Below are positions 51,024 through 62,457 of a stretch of 64,000 nt of DNA, in pieces (positions within the stretch are counted from its first letter, which is position 1; every line of letters begins with the position of its first letter). Under the pieces are notes generated by a model. It worked only from the letters and a program-made list of their open reading frames with translations. It had not been told where the DNA came from and searched no databases. Made by a program: the position numbers and the translations under genes. Source of the stretch: Eutypella sp. D-1. Taxonomy: Eukaryota; Ascomycota; Sordariomycetes; Xylariales; Diatrypaceae. The stretch lies in assembly GCA_023313575.1 (NCBI GenBank), contig JAJTTP010000041.1:1-64000 (forward strand). The letters run 5' to 3'.

Positions 51024-52502
51024 TAGGATTTTTTGTTTATTTTTTCTTATTCGATTTATATGATAATAAACATTATAAAAAATAAAAAAAAAACTCAATA
51101 AGGTAGAGTATTCGTTATATTTTCGAAAAATGGGAGTTCAAGTCTCTTATTTTTTTTTTGTTTTCTAACGATTAGAAGAATATTATGAGTTCATTAAATA
51201 AAATATTATGAATTTTTTGACAAAGCATTATTATTATTACTTACATTAATAGTATATAATACATGTTTAACTCTAAATTTTACTAACCTAAATTAAACTA
51301 CAAAAACTTTTTTTTAGAATGTTTACTCAAATTTTAACCAAACTCTTTTATGATGCGTACTTTACTTTTAATAATTGCCAACATACCAGGTAAAGCTTTC
51401 TTAGCATGTTGAACTAGTTTAACATTGTCTTTAACAGGATTATATAATGAAGTTTTTAAGTATTCTAAACTTTTTTTAAGTTTAGGTTGTTTTGTATATA
51501 AATCCTTAATATCTCTTTTTTTTTCTTGATCAGGCATTCTTGATCCCTCCGGGTAATTTATTGAGGAAAAACAGCAAGCTCTTAATACAATTTTTAGTAT
51601 AACTTTTAAAGATTTATTAAATGCAGCTCAAATCAAGTGACCCTTTTGGCATAAAATACCTTAGGTGGAGATGTGACAGAAACTAAAATTAAAGAATATA
51701 AACCTAATATACTACAAGCTGATAATTCTAACCCTCAAGGTGGAGGGATTATAGATAGTGAACTAAAAAAAATAAAAGAAAGAGAGGAAAGTATAAGTCA
51801 GGTCCTCTCAGATAAAAGCGCGCGATCACTAAAAATAAACCTAAGTTTATGGATACTATAAAAAATCCGTAAGAATCCGTGGATTCTGAGACTATATAAG
51901 CTATAAATTTTTAGCAGGAATAAAGGTATTTTATGAATAGTTAATAATAAGGGTTTAACTAGTATAGATAAATTAAATATTCTATATTAATTATGTCCAA
52001 TTAAAATAACTCCTGTAGGATAACCTTTTACTTATTTATAAAGATCCCGTATTTTAGTAAATAAATATACAACTAGTACTATTAAAGATGCGAGATCGAA
52101 TAATAGTTTAGGTGCTAATGAATTACCCGTGTTTAGTTTACCGTATATGAGACAAGCCTCTAGCCCTTAAGTTAAATCACCAGCTGTTGAATTATGTTCT
52201 TTGGATAAGGGTAAGAGTATATAAAGAAAATATCCTTTAAATATTTCTACACCTAATGCTGTAGAGCTTAGTGAACTTAAAGAGGAAAACTTAAAACTGT
52301 TTCTTATTCAACTGTGGACTCAGTTCAAATGAAAATAAAGGTATATTAAATAAATATAAATAAGAACTAAAAAAAAAAGCCTCGCCAACTTCTGGGAAAA
52401 ATTTACCTTATCCATATCCCTTCGGGAAAAATTTACCTTATGGATCGCTTCTGTAGGCGTAGCCACCGAAGGATATGGGATATGGCACAAAAATAAAAAA
52501 AA
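51024..52502. other. Spacer between nad5 and cob with degenerate tRNA and leader copy
   Basis: At 51090-51160 there is a tRNA-like piece (ACTC-AATAAGGTA-GAGT D arm, GGGAG-TTCAAGT-CTCTT T arm) without a good acceptor or anticodon stem. About 51215-51300 resembles the cob leader at 52890-52985 (shared TACATTAAT, GTATATAATACAT, TTAACTCTAAATTTT). 51673-51861 has a 62-codon open frame of unknown nature, followed by 52000-52330 with frame-broken protein-like sequence. I see no functional gene. Confidence 0.5.
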
Positions 52503-52567
52503 CTGTGTGAATTTAAGGGTAGAATATAGTAGTACGGTTACTATTGTATAGGTTTTAATCTTATACC
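52503..52567 (+). pseudogene. trnR: Decayed copy of trnR
   Basis: The stretch TGTGTGAATTTAAGGGTAGA and ATATAGTAGTACGGTTACT with TATAGGTTTTAATCTTATA aligns along the whole of trnR at 43538-43607. The acceptor no longer closes (ACCATTG in place of ACACACT) and the T loop is TTTTAAT. Confidence 0.75.
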
Positions 52568-52713
52568 ATTGTAGCCCTGGCCGTCTAACTTAAACCAGGG
52601 GGGGGACCGCTTTGCGAGAAAAACCCTAGATTCTGCGTTTAAAGGATTATCCACGGTAGTTTTTAGAGGATATCAAGGACGCATACTTCTTATTTTCGCG
52701 ACCTTCGGTCTCC

Positions 52714-52762
52714 CTCCGTATCCCCATCGGGGATGGGGGCCCCCTCCCTAGGGGAACGGAGG
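52714..52762. repeat. 49-bp GC double-hairpin element, copy 3
   Basis: Same unit as at 3425-3473, and the match extends into both flanks (ATACTTCT ... TTTTCGCGACCTTCGGTC before, TTCAGAAA after), about 95 bases in all. That indicates copying of a compound unit, not independent short insertions. Confidence 0.88.
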
Positions 52763-52989
52763 TTCAGAAAGTATAGCACAAAAGTAGAAAAATCTCGGTT
52801 AACTTCAAAACGTTAGGATCTTTTGCAGTAATAAGTTTATTTAGTGGTAAATCATCGATATCATAGCGTGAATTATAAAGGAAAAAAAAATTATTATTAC
52901 CTTCCTTCTACATTAATTGTATATAATACATATAAGAGCTTTTATTAACTCTAAATTTTTTTAACCAAAATTATAATAATAATCAAAAA

Positions 52990-55900
52990 ATGAGAATATT
53001 AAAAAGTAATCCTTTATTAAGATTAGTTAATTCGTATATTATTGACGCATCAGAACCTAGTAACATTAGCTATTTATGAAATTTTGGGTCTTTATTAGCT
53101 TTGTGTCTTATTGTCCAAATCGTTACGGGAGTAACGTTAGCGATGAAAGTTTTTCAATTTTTTGTCTCTATGTTTTATCCTGCAGAATACCCATCGGTGG
53201 GTATCTTAAATAAACACGTATTAAGTTCTTCTGTGATTCCTTCTTTTTCATGCACACAGTTAAAAGATAATATTAAATCTTTAGAAGATAGGGTTTTACA
53301 CCTAAAAGAAGATAAAGTTAAATCATGAGCTAGCTATTCCGGAGGAAAGGAAAATTTTTCGGAATGATTAAGAGGTTTTACAGACGGGGAAGGTTATTTT
53401 TTAATAACATTAACATCCAGAAAAAGATTAAATAAGTCAGGTGAATTAATTGACTATCATCGTTTTAATTTTTCTTTTATATTACACGTAGCAATAAAAG
53501 ATTTAAATGTGTTATATAATATTCAAAGATTTCTGGGAGGTATAGGTGTTGTAAATAAAAACGAAAAATCAGCTAAATATGCTGTAACGTCTAGAGAAGA
53601 TACTAACAAATTATTAGAATTAATGTATAATTCTTTTTCCAGATTAAATACCATAAAAGTTTTAGATTTTTTAGCTTGATATGAAGCTCGTACTTTATAT
53701 TTAAATTTCATGGATGAAAGAGACAAAGAAGTACCTTTACATTTGGACCCTTCATATTCGATTATACACGAGAAAATATTATCTATTAAAAGTTTTATGA
53801 ATAGAGCTAGAACTAATTTCAGATTACCTGAAAATCATGTGGTAATTATAACTAATGAATGATTACTTGGGTTCTTTGAAGGTGAAGGTTGCTTTTATGT
53901 TAATAATTTCAGCGTATGTTTTAAATTGGCTCAAACCTCAATTAATAGATACGTATTAGTTCATATTAAAGACTATCTTATGAAATACGGGTCAAATATG
54001 GTTATTAGCTTATTTGATAGTAAATCTAATAAATTAAAACAAAAACCTTATACTGAACTATACATAGGTAAGAATAACCAAACTGCCTACATTTTAATTT
54101 TTTTATTAATAAATTTACCTTGACTATCTACTAAAGTTGTTGATTTTATAAACTGAGTTATAATTTATATTTTAGTTTATGAAGGAAAACATATTCTACC
54201 TGAGGGTAAAGATATAATTGTTAAATTAAGATCAAATATGGGACTTAATAGTAACATAAATGATCCAGTCGTTAGTAAAGAAACCTTGGATTTATTATAT
54301 AGTGAAAATAATTACGTTGAAACTGATCAATCAGGTATATTAAAAGTAAGAAAAAACTCTAAAGGTTTATCTAGTGTAATCCATAGACAAGGCTCATATG
54401 TTTTAGCTACTAATGAGGAAAACACTAGTAGTTTAAGATTTAATTCTAATGCTGAATGTGCTAATTACTTTGAAGTAAGTAAAGTAACAGTAGGCAGATG
54501 AATCAGTAAAAATTCACCTGTTACAACAAAGAAAGGTACATTTAGATTTAAAAAATTATTTGATGATGAATATTAGGTGGAGCCCCTTATATTAGTTATG
54601 TATTATTTAATTATACTTTTGTTGGAAATCGAGGCGATTCTGCTATCTAATTAGCATAGTAAAAGAAAATTACTTTTTAGCCTTCAAAGTTACCTTTTAA
54701 TATAATGGTACGTTGTTTATTTAAACCAGAGAAGATTTCGGAGTCATTGGGGTTGTTGTGTCGCTAAAGCTACCGCTAGTGTATACCCTGTTATATTATT
54801 ATCCTTATGAAAATTGTGCGATTTAAAAAGCTCTCTTTTTTTTTACTCGTATATATTTGTCAGGAAATTATAACAGGTGTTACATTAGCTATGGAAAGAA
54901 AAAATGTGTAGCTATAAAATCTTACAAATTGCTGGAACGCCCAATAGTATTTTGGACAATCAGCAGGGAAGCAGCAAATAAATATGTTGAATCTTCAGAG
55001 ACTAAAGGTAAGACATGTGTTACTTCATTAAAATAATGTACACATGATGATATAGTCCAGCCTTTCGAGAGAATAAGGAATTTGGGCATATTATTACCTA
55101 TTTATTAGCTTTATTAATTCCAACATTTTACTTAGCGGTTAAAGTAGCCAACTACAACACAAGAGATGGAGGAATTTCTAATTCAAATAATAAATCGAAC
55201 ATACCAAGCACAAATGTTATCGTAGATGTAAAAAATTCTGGTATTAAATTAAGTCCCTGATTCGTTACAGGGTTTGCTGACGCGGAATCATCTTTCAGTA
55301 TGTCTGTCTTTAAATCTAAAACCGCTGCTGTAGGTTGAGCAATAGAACCTTGTTTTATTATTACTTTACATAAAAAAGATATAGAATTATTAAATAAAAT
55401 TCAATTGTTTTTTGGTGTAGGTTCAGTGTCAACAGTTGGTGATAAAACTGCACGTTACAGAGTAAGATCTAGACAAGAATTGAAAACAATTATAGCACAT
55501 TTTGAAAAATATCCGTTACAAACCACTAAATTTGTTAATTTTATTTGTTTCTGTAAAATATTAGAACTTATGAACAATAAATTACATACTAACGTTGAAG
55601 GGTTCTTAAAACTATTATCTTTAATAAATAAATTAAATAATCCCTTATCTGAATCTTTACTTGAAAAATTAGCACCTTTAGGTATAATCCCTAGTGTGGA
55701 ATTAGAACTATCATCCGTTGAGTCGTTAAATATAAAGGATAAACTAGATCCTTGATGAATATCTGGATTTGCGACAGGTGAAAGTTCTTTTACATTCTTT
55801 ACTAGAAAAAGGCAAAAAGCTGCAGGGGATGTAGTTAAAGATTATACACTTGTATTTGAAATGGGTCAGAAAAGTGATAATATTTATCTTTTAAATTTAA

Positions 55901-58900
55901 TAGTTAATACCTTGGGGTACGGTAAAGTATACACTGAAAAAAGAGGTATAAGTAAATTTAGATTAGTTCCTAGAGATCAAATTTTAAATGATTTAGTTCC
56001 TTTTTTTGATAAATACCCTTTAGAGGGTAATAAAGCTTTACAATATTCAGTTTGAATTCAAATTGTAAATACTCTTCATAAAAATCCTAGATCAGCTCAT
56101 AGAGAAAATAAAGTAGAAGCTCTGATGAAAGAGTTGTCTAATTTAAATAAATAAATAATATAGCCTCATGGCATTATAATCCCAGTATAATGGAAGCATT
56201 TCATTCAGTAGAGCATAAGTATTATGTAGAGTTTTTTGCTAACTATTTAATAGAACTATTATTATGAGAAAATTTTTATATTAGTACTGTTACTAATATA
56301 AAAACTATAACAGGTGGTACATTAGCTATGTATTTTTTTAATAAAAAAAACCCTAGTTTAAAAGAGGTATTGGAGGGACTGGGGATTGATGTTGAAGGAT
56401 TGGAACTAGACATTGATGGTATTAATTTAGATAATATAGACCAAATCATAGCTTTAATAAAGAAGCTATTAGGTTTAGATTTAAATTATTTAACCTTATG
56501 ATTTATCATATTAACTTTGTTAGCTATCTTATATCTAGCTATAAATAATAGGAAGCAATTGGAATTAGATTTAACCCCTATTCTTCTAAAAAAGGGAAAT
56601 TGTTATCATGGAGCTATTATAGATTTAAGGGACCCTACAGGATACAATTTGAGGCGTTTGTACGCGTTAAATAGTAATATTCAGGGATTAGTTATACATT
56701 GTCCTGAGTTGGAGCCTCGTATATGATATTGTGTATATTCTATTCAGCCTATCTCTAATATCGAGGGATCATATGATATCATAGGTCCCTTTCTGTCTGA
56801 TTACAGAGAATACCATATTAGTATTAATTTCGAATCACCTAATAGAGTTTTATGGTTACTTTTCTCATCAGTATTTGACCTAAAAATTTTTACTGGCTTT
56901 GAGGAATATGCTGTGGAAATTTCTCCTGATTTAGAAAATTTAAACACTATAGAAATCCGGGGGTTACTAAGTACATATAGAGATAATAATCGTCCATCTC
57001 CCCCTTTTTTCTATTCATAATAGTTCTTTTTAGATAAAACACACTAAGTTGATAAATATTATTCTAGTTCACTAATCCTAATATATATAAGCATGTAATT
57101 TAGTTGAATATATAACATAATGTGCTCTTTAAATCGGGCTAATTGCTGGAAAACCTTATAATTGCTAAGGCAATCAGCAGGAAACCAACGTATATGTGTA
57201 TTATGTCCCCGGGGGGATCTTCAGAGACTAATACGCCTGACATCAGATTTAGAACTAAATCTAGGTGATGATATAGTCCAATCTCTGCTGTGAAGTAGAG
57301 TAGTTCAGATTATCTGTCTATGCCTTTTTGAGGGCATAATTTTAGCATTGTTTATTTATGTATCGGGTTCTAAAAATAAAATGGGATTTCGTAACTTTAC
57401 AACTTGTTTAAATGAAAACTTTTACGTACAAAGGGACAACTTTACAAATAAGGACTTTTTATACTGATTTAGCGGGTTTACCTGTTCCCCTCCGGGGAAG
57501 AGCGGAAGGTAATTTTTTAGTTTCAATTGAGAGGCTCCTGCGGTGAAAAAAAATAACCAACTAAAATCTAAATTTAACTTATTAATTTTATATAATACTT
57601 AAGATTTTAGGTTGGTTATTTTTTTAAACGCCGATCCTAGTAAATATGTGAAATTAAGATTTAAAATTAGCTTGCATATTGATGATGTAAAAGTACTTCA
57701 TACTATTGAATCTAATTTAGGTTTTGGTAGAATAGTTGAAGAAAACAGTAGAAATAGTTGTTCTTTTATTGTCGAAGATTCTTTAAATATAGATAAATTA
57801 TGTGATATATTTAATCATTACCCTCTTCGTACCAGTAAAAAATTAGACTTTCTTAGTTTTTATGAAGTTTCACTTATAAAAGCTACTAATAAAGCAATAT
57901 CTGATGTAGATATGAAAAAAATTGTATCTATTAAAAACAGTATGAATTCTAAAAGAGAAATTTTCACATATGGTGCTTCGAAATCTCAAATTATAATAAA
58001 CCCAAATTGATTCATAGGATTCATAGAAGGTGAAGGTACTTTCGGAATTAAAACAGGGTCTTCTTTATATTTTCAAGTAGCACAGAAAAATACAAGTCAA
58101 GAATGTTTAAATGGTATAACAAATTTTTTGTTAAACTTGTCAAGTAATGCTAGAACATATAATAATGATCCTGATAGTAAAATCCTACCTATTAACATTA
58201 CAAATACTATTAATGTAAGAACTAATGTGGTATCATTAGCTATTGCTAACACAGATGCTTTATACTATTATTTATTGCCGTTTTTAGATTCATCTAAATT
58301 TTATTCTCGTAAAGAGATAGATTTTAAATTATGAAGAATGGCTTTATTATTGAAGATTTATGGATATTATTATACAACAGAAGGTAAGAATTTATTTTTA
58401 GATATTGCAGGAATTATCAATAAAAGATATAGTACATATCCATCCGTTAGTGATACTAATGAAGTTATTAATAATATAACTGAAAGATTTAAGAATATTA
58501 TGCAAAAAGATTCTCCTTTTTGTGTAAAACTTAATATACCACATACGGAGAATGTGCGTAAATATAGTATAAAAAATAGATCTGAAAATCCTAAGATTGT
58601 TTATATTTATGTTAATAATGAAATGGTAACTGGATCGCCATTTACTTCATTCAGTTCAGCACATAAGGCATTAGGATTAAAACCTAGTAGTAATACTTGT
58701 AATCGTTATATTGATACAAATAGACTTTATAAAAATAAATATATTTACACATCTAAGCCCATAGATAGAGCGTCTAGGGATTAGATTATAGTAGATGATA
58801 ATTTGTTGTTTAATATTTGTAACCTATGATTATGCGTGATGTCTCTAATGGTTGGTTTATTCGTTACTTACATAGTAACACTGCGTCTGCTTTTTTCTTT

Positions 58901-60321
58901 TTGGTCTATTTACACATAGGTAGAGGTATATATTACGGATCTTATAGATATCCAAGAACATTAGTTTGAGCTATAGGTACTGTTATATTTATACTTATGG
59001 TGGCTACAGCTTTCCTGGGTTATGAATATAGCCCAAAATGATTTAATATAAGTAATAAAGGGGTTATAATAAAATATAACAAAGTAAACAATAATAGACT
59101 GTTTAATCAAAGCATAGTAAAAAGAGGATATTGTACAAGTCGTCCTTCTGATAATATTGAAATTTCTGAAAGACTAAAAACAATTCTTCAAGAATTAGGT
59201 TTAAAGCCAGTGTATGTTTATGAAAAATTAAATTTAGAAGAAACTAGAAAACAGATTTTAAGCGACACTAGAGGTTTAAGCGGTATATATATTATAGTTA
59301 ATAAAGTAACTAAAGACTATTATATAGGTTCTGCGGCAACTAATAGATTTTACGCTAGATTCAGTAATCATGTTATTTATTTCAGAGGTAGCAAAATAGT
59401 TAAGTTAGCGATTAGAAAATATGATTTGAGAAATTTTGCTTTTATTGTATTAGATTTATATCCTAATATTGTTACTCAGGAAAATAACAAAGAATTATTG
59501 GATTTAGAAGATAAATATTTAAAATTGTTAGTCCCTAACTATAATATTTTGACAGAAGCAGGTTCTAGTTTTGGTTACAAACACACTGAAATTGATCGTC
59601 AAAAAATGAAAGATATTTATAGTGACGCTAGACGTGAAAGAATCGGTAATCTAAACAAAGGTAAAAAGTTTTCTCCTGAAACAATAGAAAAAATGAGAGA
59701 AAAGGCTTTAAATAGACCTCCTATGTTAGATGTAACTAAACAAAAGTGTATAACTAATACAAGACCTGTTGTCTTGTATAATTTGAATGGAACTGTTTAC
59801 GGTAAATATTCTACTATTTTAGCTGCAGCTAAATCTATAAACTGTGACGAAAAAACAATTAGAAGAGCATTAAAAACAGAAAAAGGATTAGTAAAAAGAC
59901 AATGAATAGTAAAAGATTTCAAGTAAATAGTTATTTTATTCTCAATATTTTATTATACTTTATTTTTATATTAAATTATAGTTCCATGAGTAACAATCTT
60001 TCTGCAATTTTTATAGAGAAAGAAAGATTAAAGTGGTATATCCTGACGAGGATATAGAATAGTCTTTAAGATTATTTGGCGATGTTAGTGAAAACGATCA
60101 AAGAAGTTTAAGCTTTAAGATCGTCGGTCATATAAATGATCGCGACAGACTGGGTCACTAATGGGTGGCTGAAATGCTGTTTAATGCACAGGCGGAACTT
60201 TTGGTTAAATTGATTTAACTAATAGAATATACGAATTTAAAGTTATTCTAGCTTATTATACATAACTTGTTAATAAGTAAGTTTGTATGTATTGCCCTAC
60301 GGGCAGATGAGTCTATGAGGT
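52990..60321 (+). CDS. cob: Cytochrome b, exons 1-4 (gene continues beyond the window)
   Basis: Cob is the haem-bearing core of complex III. Exon 1 is 52990-53144 ([19 protein letters not shown] ... QIVTGVTLA); exon 2 is 56171-56216 ([15 protein letters not shown], codon split after AT|G); exon 3 is 58829-59020 ([40 protein letters not shown], ending ATAFLG); exon 4 is 60286-60321 ([12 protein letters not shown]). The 143 codons match the first third of Cob without gaps and include the haem-ligand His of RYLHSNTAS. All introns obey the group I end rule. The next exon, expected to begin like ATVITNL, is not found up to 64000. TGA encodes Trp in exons 1, 3 and 4. Confidence 0.93.
53145..54576 (+). 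CDS. LAGLIDADG endonuclease, first ORF in cob intron 1
   Basis: The ORF continues cob exon 1 in frame (TGA as Trp) to TAG at 54574, about 477 intron-encoded residues. After a leader come motif 1 [13 protein letters not shown] (about 53364) and motif 2 [13 protein letters not shown] (about 53857). The last 70 residues hold a NUMOD1-like module ([20 protein letters not shown]) for extra DNA contact. It is longer than usual for the family because of this tail. No clear R-x-Y-S site is seen in the leader. It appears intact. Intron 1 as a whole is 53145-56170. Confidence 0.83.
54861..55075 (+). other. cob exon-1 remnant followed by a nested group I core
   Basis: 54861-54893 reads [11 protein letters not shown], the end of cob exon 1 (active copy [10 protein letters not shown] at 53115-53145), in diverged sequence. 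It is followed at once by a group I core: AAATTGCTGGAACGCCC, CAATCAGCAGGGAAGC, AATCTTCAGAGACTAAAGG and GATATAGTCCAG (54929-55062). This looks like the 5' junction of a second, formerly independent cob intron now enclosed in intron 1. Bases 54577-54860 before it hold no recognisable gene. Confidence 0.65.
55087..56154 (+). CDS. LAGLIDADG endonuclease, second ORF in cob intron 1
   Basis: The frame is open from the end of the nested core to TAA at 56152 with TGA as Trp; no clear ATG is present near the beginning, so the start is uncertain. It opens with a hydrophobic span ([20 protein letters not shown]), followed by motif 1 [14 protein letters not shown] (about 55256) and motif 2 [14 protein letters not shown] (about 55750). 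In both motifs the usual second acidic Asp/Glu-Gly is Glu-Ser, so activity may differ. It ends 16 bases before cob exon 2. The hydrophobic start may be host-like exon sequence from the enclosed intron. Confidence 0.75.
56217..57020 (+). CDS. Unknown intron ORF in frame with cob exon 2
   Basis: Intron 2 of cob is 56217-58828. Its first ORF continues exon 2 without a stop to TAA at 57018, 267 intron-encoded residues. It has no LAGLIDADG or GIY-YIG motif. Features: [10 protein letters not shown] at about 56300-56330, very like the cob exon-1 end ITGVTLAM; an acidic segment ([20 protein letters not shown]); one membrane span ([17 protein letters not shown]); then a soluble domain with [20 protein letters not shown] and [21 protein letters not shown] do not recognise the family. 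Reading in frame with cob and use of TGA for Trp argue that it is or was translated. A group I core (TAATTGCTGGAAAACC, CAATCAGCAGGAAACC, ATCTTCAGAGACTAATACG) follows at 57140-57290. Confidence 0.55.
57344..58784 (+). pseudogene. LAGLIDADG endonuclease in cob intron 2, broken by two hairpin elements
   Basis: After the core the frame gives a hydrophobic piece ([13 protein letters not shown]), then GFRNFTTC (57384-57407, an R-x-F-T site) and YWFSGFT at 57466. Here a GC element (CCTGTTCCCCTCCGGGGA) splits the first motif before AEGNF, and about 40 bases later an AT hairpin (57546-57625) is inserted, so the frame is lost twice. The rest, 57612-58784, is open with TGA as Trp: second motif [13 protein letters not shown] (58006) and a NUMOD1 module near the end ([17 protein letters not shown]). 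The 391-codon remainder could still be translated. Confidence 0.78.
57546..57625. repeat. AT hairpin element inside an endonuclease gene
   Basis: Arms AAAAAAATAACCAACTAAAA and its near-perfect complement end in TTTTTTTAAAC. The stem contains the CTAAAATCT / AGATTTTAG core of copies A and B with another outer end (AACC in place of TCC). The left flank CCTGCGGT parallels CCTCCGGT of the others. Confidence 0.82.
59021..59926 (+). CDS. GIY-YIG endonuclease in cob intron 3
   Basis: The intron is 59021-60285. The frame runs on from cob exon 3 to TAA at 59924 with TGA as Trp. [10 protein letters not shown] (59117-59146) is an R-x-Y site at the leader/nuclease boundary. The catalytic core is [20 protein letters not shown] (about 59276), then [18 protein letters not shown] and [16 protein letters not shown], a NUMOD3-like module ([20 protein letters not shown]) and a NUMOD1 module at the end. 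The group I core after the ORF includes ATCGCGACAGACTGGGTCAC (about 60140) and TTTAATGCACAGGCGG. It appears intact. Confidence 0.87.
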
Positions 60322-60379
60322 GAAAAATTTTATTATTCTACAGGTAAGGGAACCTCTGTTCCAAAGCCTTATAAGAAAT

Positions 60380-61690
60380 TTATGGCTATACTAAACCCCT
60401 GATATATCGCAGGGTTTGGTGGTGCTTAATCATCATTTCAAATAAGTATTATTAAAAGATCCGCTAATAACCTTGGTTGACGAGTTAATGCTAGATTTGA
60501 TATATATCTAGATAAAAAAGATTTACCTCTTTTATTATTAATTCAACAATATTTTTTTGGGGGGGGGTGTAGGTAGTATTGTAATAGATGAGAAAAGAAA
60601 TAAAGCCTCATTTAATGTAAATAAATTAATTTATTTTACAGACTATCTTATCCCTCATTTTGAACGTTATCCTTTACAAAGTGCTAAATTTCTTAATTAT
60701 AGTATATGAAAAGCCATTGTTAACCTTATGGTTAATCAGGAACATTTTACTCAAGACCTCCTTTTTCCGATCCATATCCCTTCGGGATCAGGATAAGCGA
60801 AGCTAGCCTTCGGCTTATCTTTAGCTAACTGAAGGTTAGGCAAAAGCCTAGGGTTAAAAATCAATAAAAAATCAAATCTTAAACCCCCGCTGCATTCTTA
60901 CAGCGGGGGTTTAAGTATTATACAAAATTGAGAGATTGAATTTAGATTTTAGTTTTTTATTGATTTTTGGGTTTTTAATGGCCTAATTTATTAGGGGGCG
61001 TTTCACTCTTAAAATTGTCTCGATGAAGATCGGACTTAATAATGGACTTGCTCCTGGTTTAAAATAAAACTTTCCAAATGTGGAGTACTCCGCCGTATAA
61101 GTCCCATTAGAGAGCAATAATTTAAATTTACCCTTAGATCCTAATTGAGTTACAGGATTTTCTGATGGTGATTCTTCATTTTATATCTCAGAAAGTGCCA
61201 ATAGTAAACAATTTCAAGCTTATTATAAAGTTAACATGAAAAGGAGTTTGTTTTATTAAATAGAATTCAAAATTTCTTTGGAGGTTTAGTGGGTGAATTT
61301 TTTTTTTTATTCTTTTTATGAGCCGGCACTTAAATTTTGTAATATTTCTTAATTTAATATACTATAGAATAAAAAGAATAAAAAAAAATAACCCTACTAA
61401 TTAGTAATCATAAAACTGGTCAGGCTAGTTACTTTAGAGTAAGTAAGAGATCAGATCTGGGTAATACAATATTACCCCACTTTAATAATTATCCTTTAGG
61501 ACCCTTATCCTCCGGTAAATTTTTCGGTCCCCCTTATCCTTTGGATTAGGGGAAGAGGAGGCGCAGGAAATAAATTATTACATTTTTATGTGTGAAAAGA
61601 AATTGTAACTATGCTAAATACAGGAGAACATTTAACCCCTCAAGGTGCAGTCAGGATGAGTAAGCTTAAGTCGAAGTTGAATAAATAAGT
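60380..61690 (+). pseudogene. Decayed LAGLIDADG endonuclease in cob intron 4
   Basis: Intron 4 of cob starts at 60322 and does not end in the window. From 60393 the frame reads PWYIAGFGGA then TAA and SSFQISIIKRSANNLGW; a run of eight G (about 60558) shifts the frame. The sequence resumes as YFTDYLIPHFERYPLQSAKF. A compound hairpin (60757-60975) is inserted at the HFTQ(E)|G position. The second motif WVTGFSDGDSSFYI (61146) is followed by stops and another AT hairpin (61295-61390). It is clearly non-functional. Confidence 0.8.
60757..60975. repeat. Compound hairpin insertion, second copy
   Basis: It starts CCTCCTTTTTCC after ...ACTCAAGA, as at 7541 after ...AAATTAGA. Here an additional GC element (ATATCCCTTCGGGATCAGGA and AGCTAGCCTTCGGCTTATC) lies inside it. 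The AACCCCCGCTGC / CAGCGGGGGTTT hairpin, GTATTATACAAAATTGAGA and TTTAGATTTTAGTTTTTTAT are shared with the first copy. Confidence 0.82.
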
Positions 61691-61692
61691 TT

Positions 61693-62457
61693 ATGGATTT
61701 TATTAGGAGTTTTGTAATAGGTTTTGTCCTGGGTCTTTTTGATGGTGATGGTTATATTGAAATAGGTCCTCAAAAACAGTATAATAAATCTGGTAATACT
61801 CCTAGGAGTACAATCAGAGCACGTTTAGTTATTAGATTACATTCAATAGATGTATCTCTTCTAACTTATTTAACTAAAGTTTTAGGTGTGGTTCTATTTC
61901 TAATTTGGATTCAGTTAATAAAATAAGATTAATGTTCGCTTCGCACAAAAAAGGATTTAACTACTGTAATTATACCTTTAAAGAATATGATTTACAATTT
62001 TTAACTGCTAACAGGTATAATCAATTAGCTCTATTTAATTACATTATAGATAATAATATAGTACATTGGGAAAATGTGAATTTTACGAGGCTCCGCCTAC
62101 TAATTTTTCAGTTCAATAAATCCTGAATTGAAGTTCCTTTCCTTATTGATTGGCAGGTTTTACAATAGCCGAATGTTCTTCTGGTCTTAAAGCTATAGGT
62201 TCTGTTTTCTGTCAAATTAAGCAAAAAGGTATTGAAAATTACAATATTATTAAAGCGAAATGTGTATTGATTGCAAATAGAGAACCTAATATAAAGGTTG
62301 ATTCTTCTAATTGCTATCAGTTAATTTTTAATTCAAAAACGGATCCGCTAACTTCGTATGCACAAAAAGTAGTGAACTTTTTTTCTGCTTCTGATACTAT
62401 TTTATATGCAGTCAGTTGTTATAAACTTATTCAATATAATGAATGACTTATTTAAAA
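61693..62457 (+). pseudogene. Second, broken LAGLIDADG gene in cob intron 4
   Basis: 61693-61926 starts MDFIRSFVIGFVLGLFDGDG, a LAGLIDADG motif of the single-helix type found with SGNTPRSTIRARLVIRLHS. The frame then shifts near 61905-61940 where a TTCGCTTCGCACAAAAAAGG piece is inserted, and again near 62085 (GAGGCTCCGCC). The second motif DWLAGFTIAECSSGLKAIG (about 62144) and the IKAKCVLIANREPNIKVDSS region are in the third frame, ending at TAA 62453. Another insertion (GATCCGCTAACTTCGTATGC, about 62342) is read in frame. Three frames for one protein mark a recent pseudogene. Confidence 0.72.

Noticed and set aside
51334..51537. Minus-strand ORF of 67 codons with Lys-rich sequence
   Set aside because: It starts in a GC element and lies in decayed spacer; no homology recognised and all mitochondrial genes here are on the other strand.
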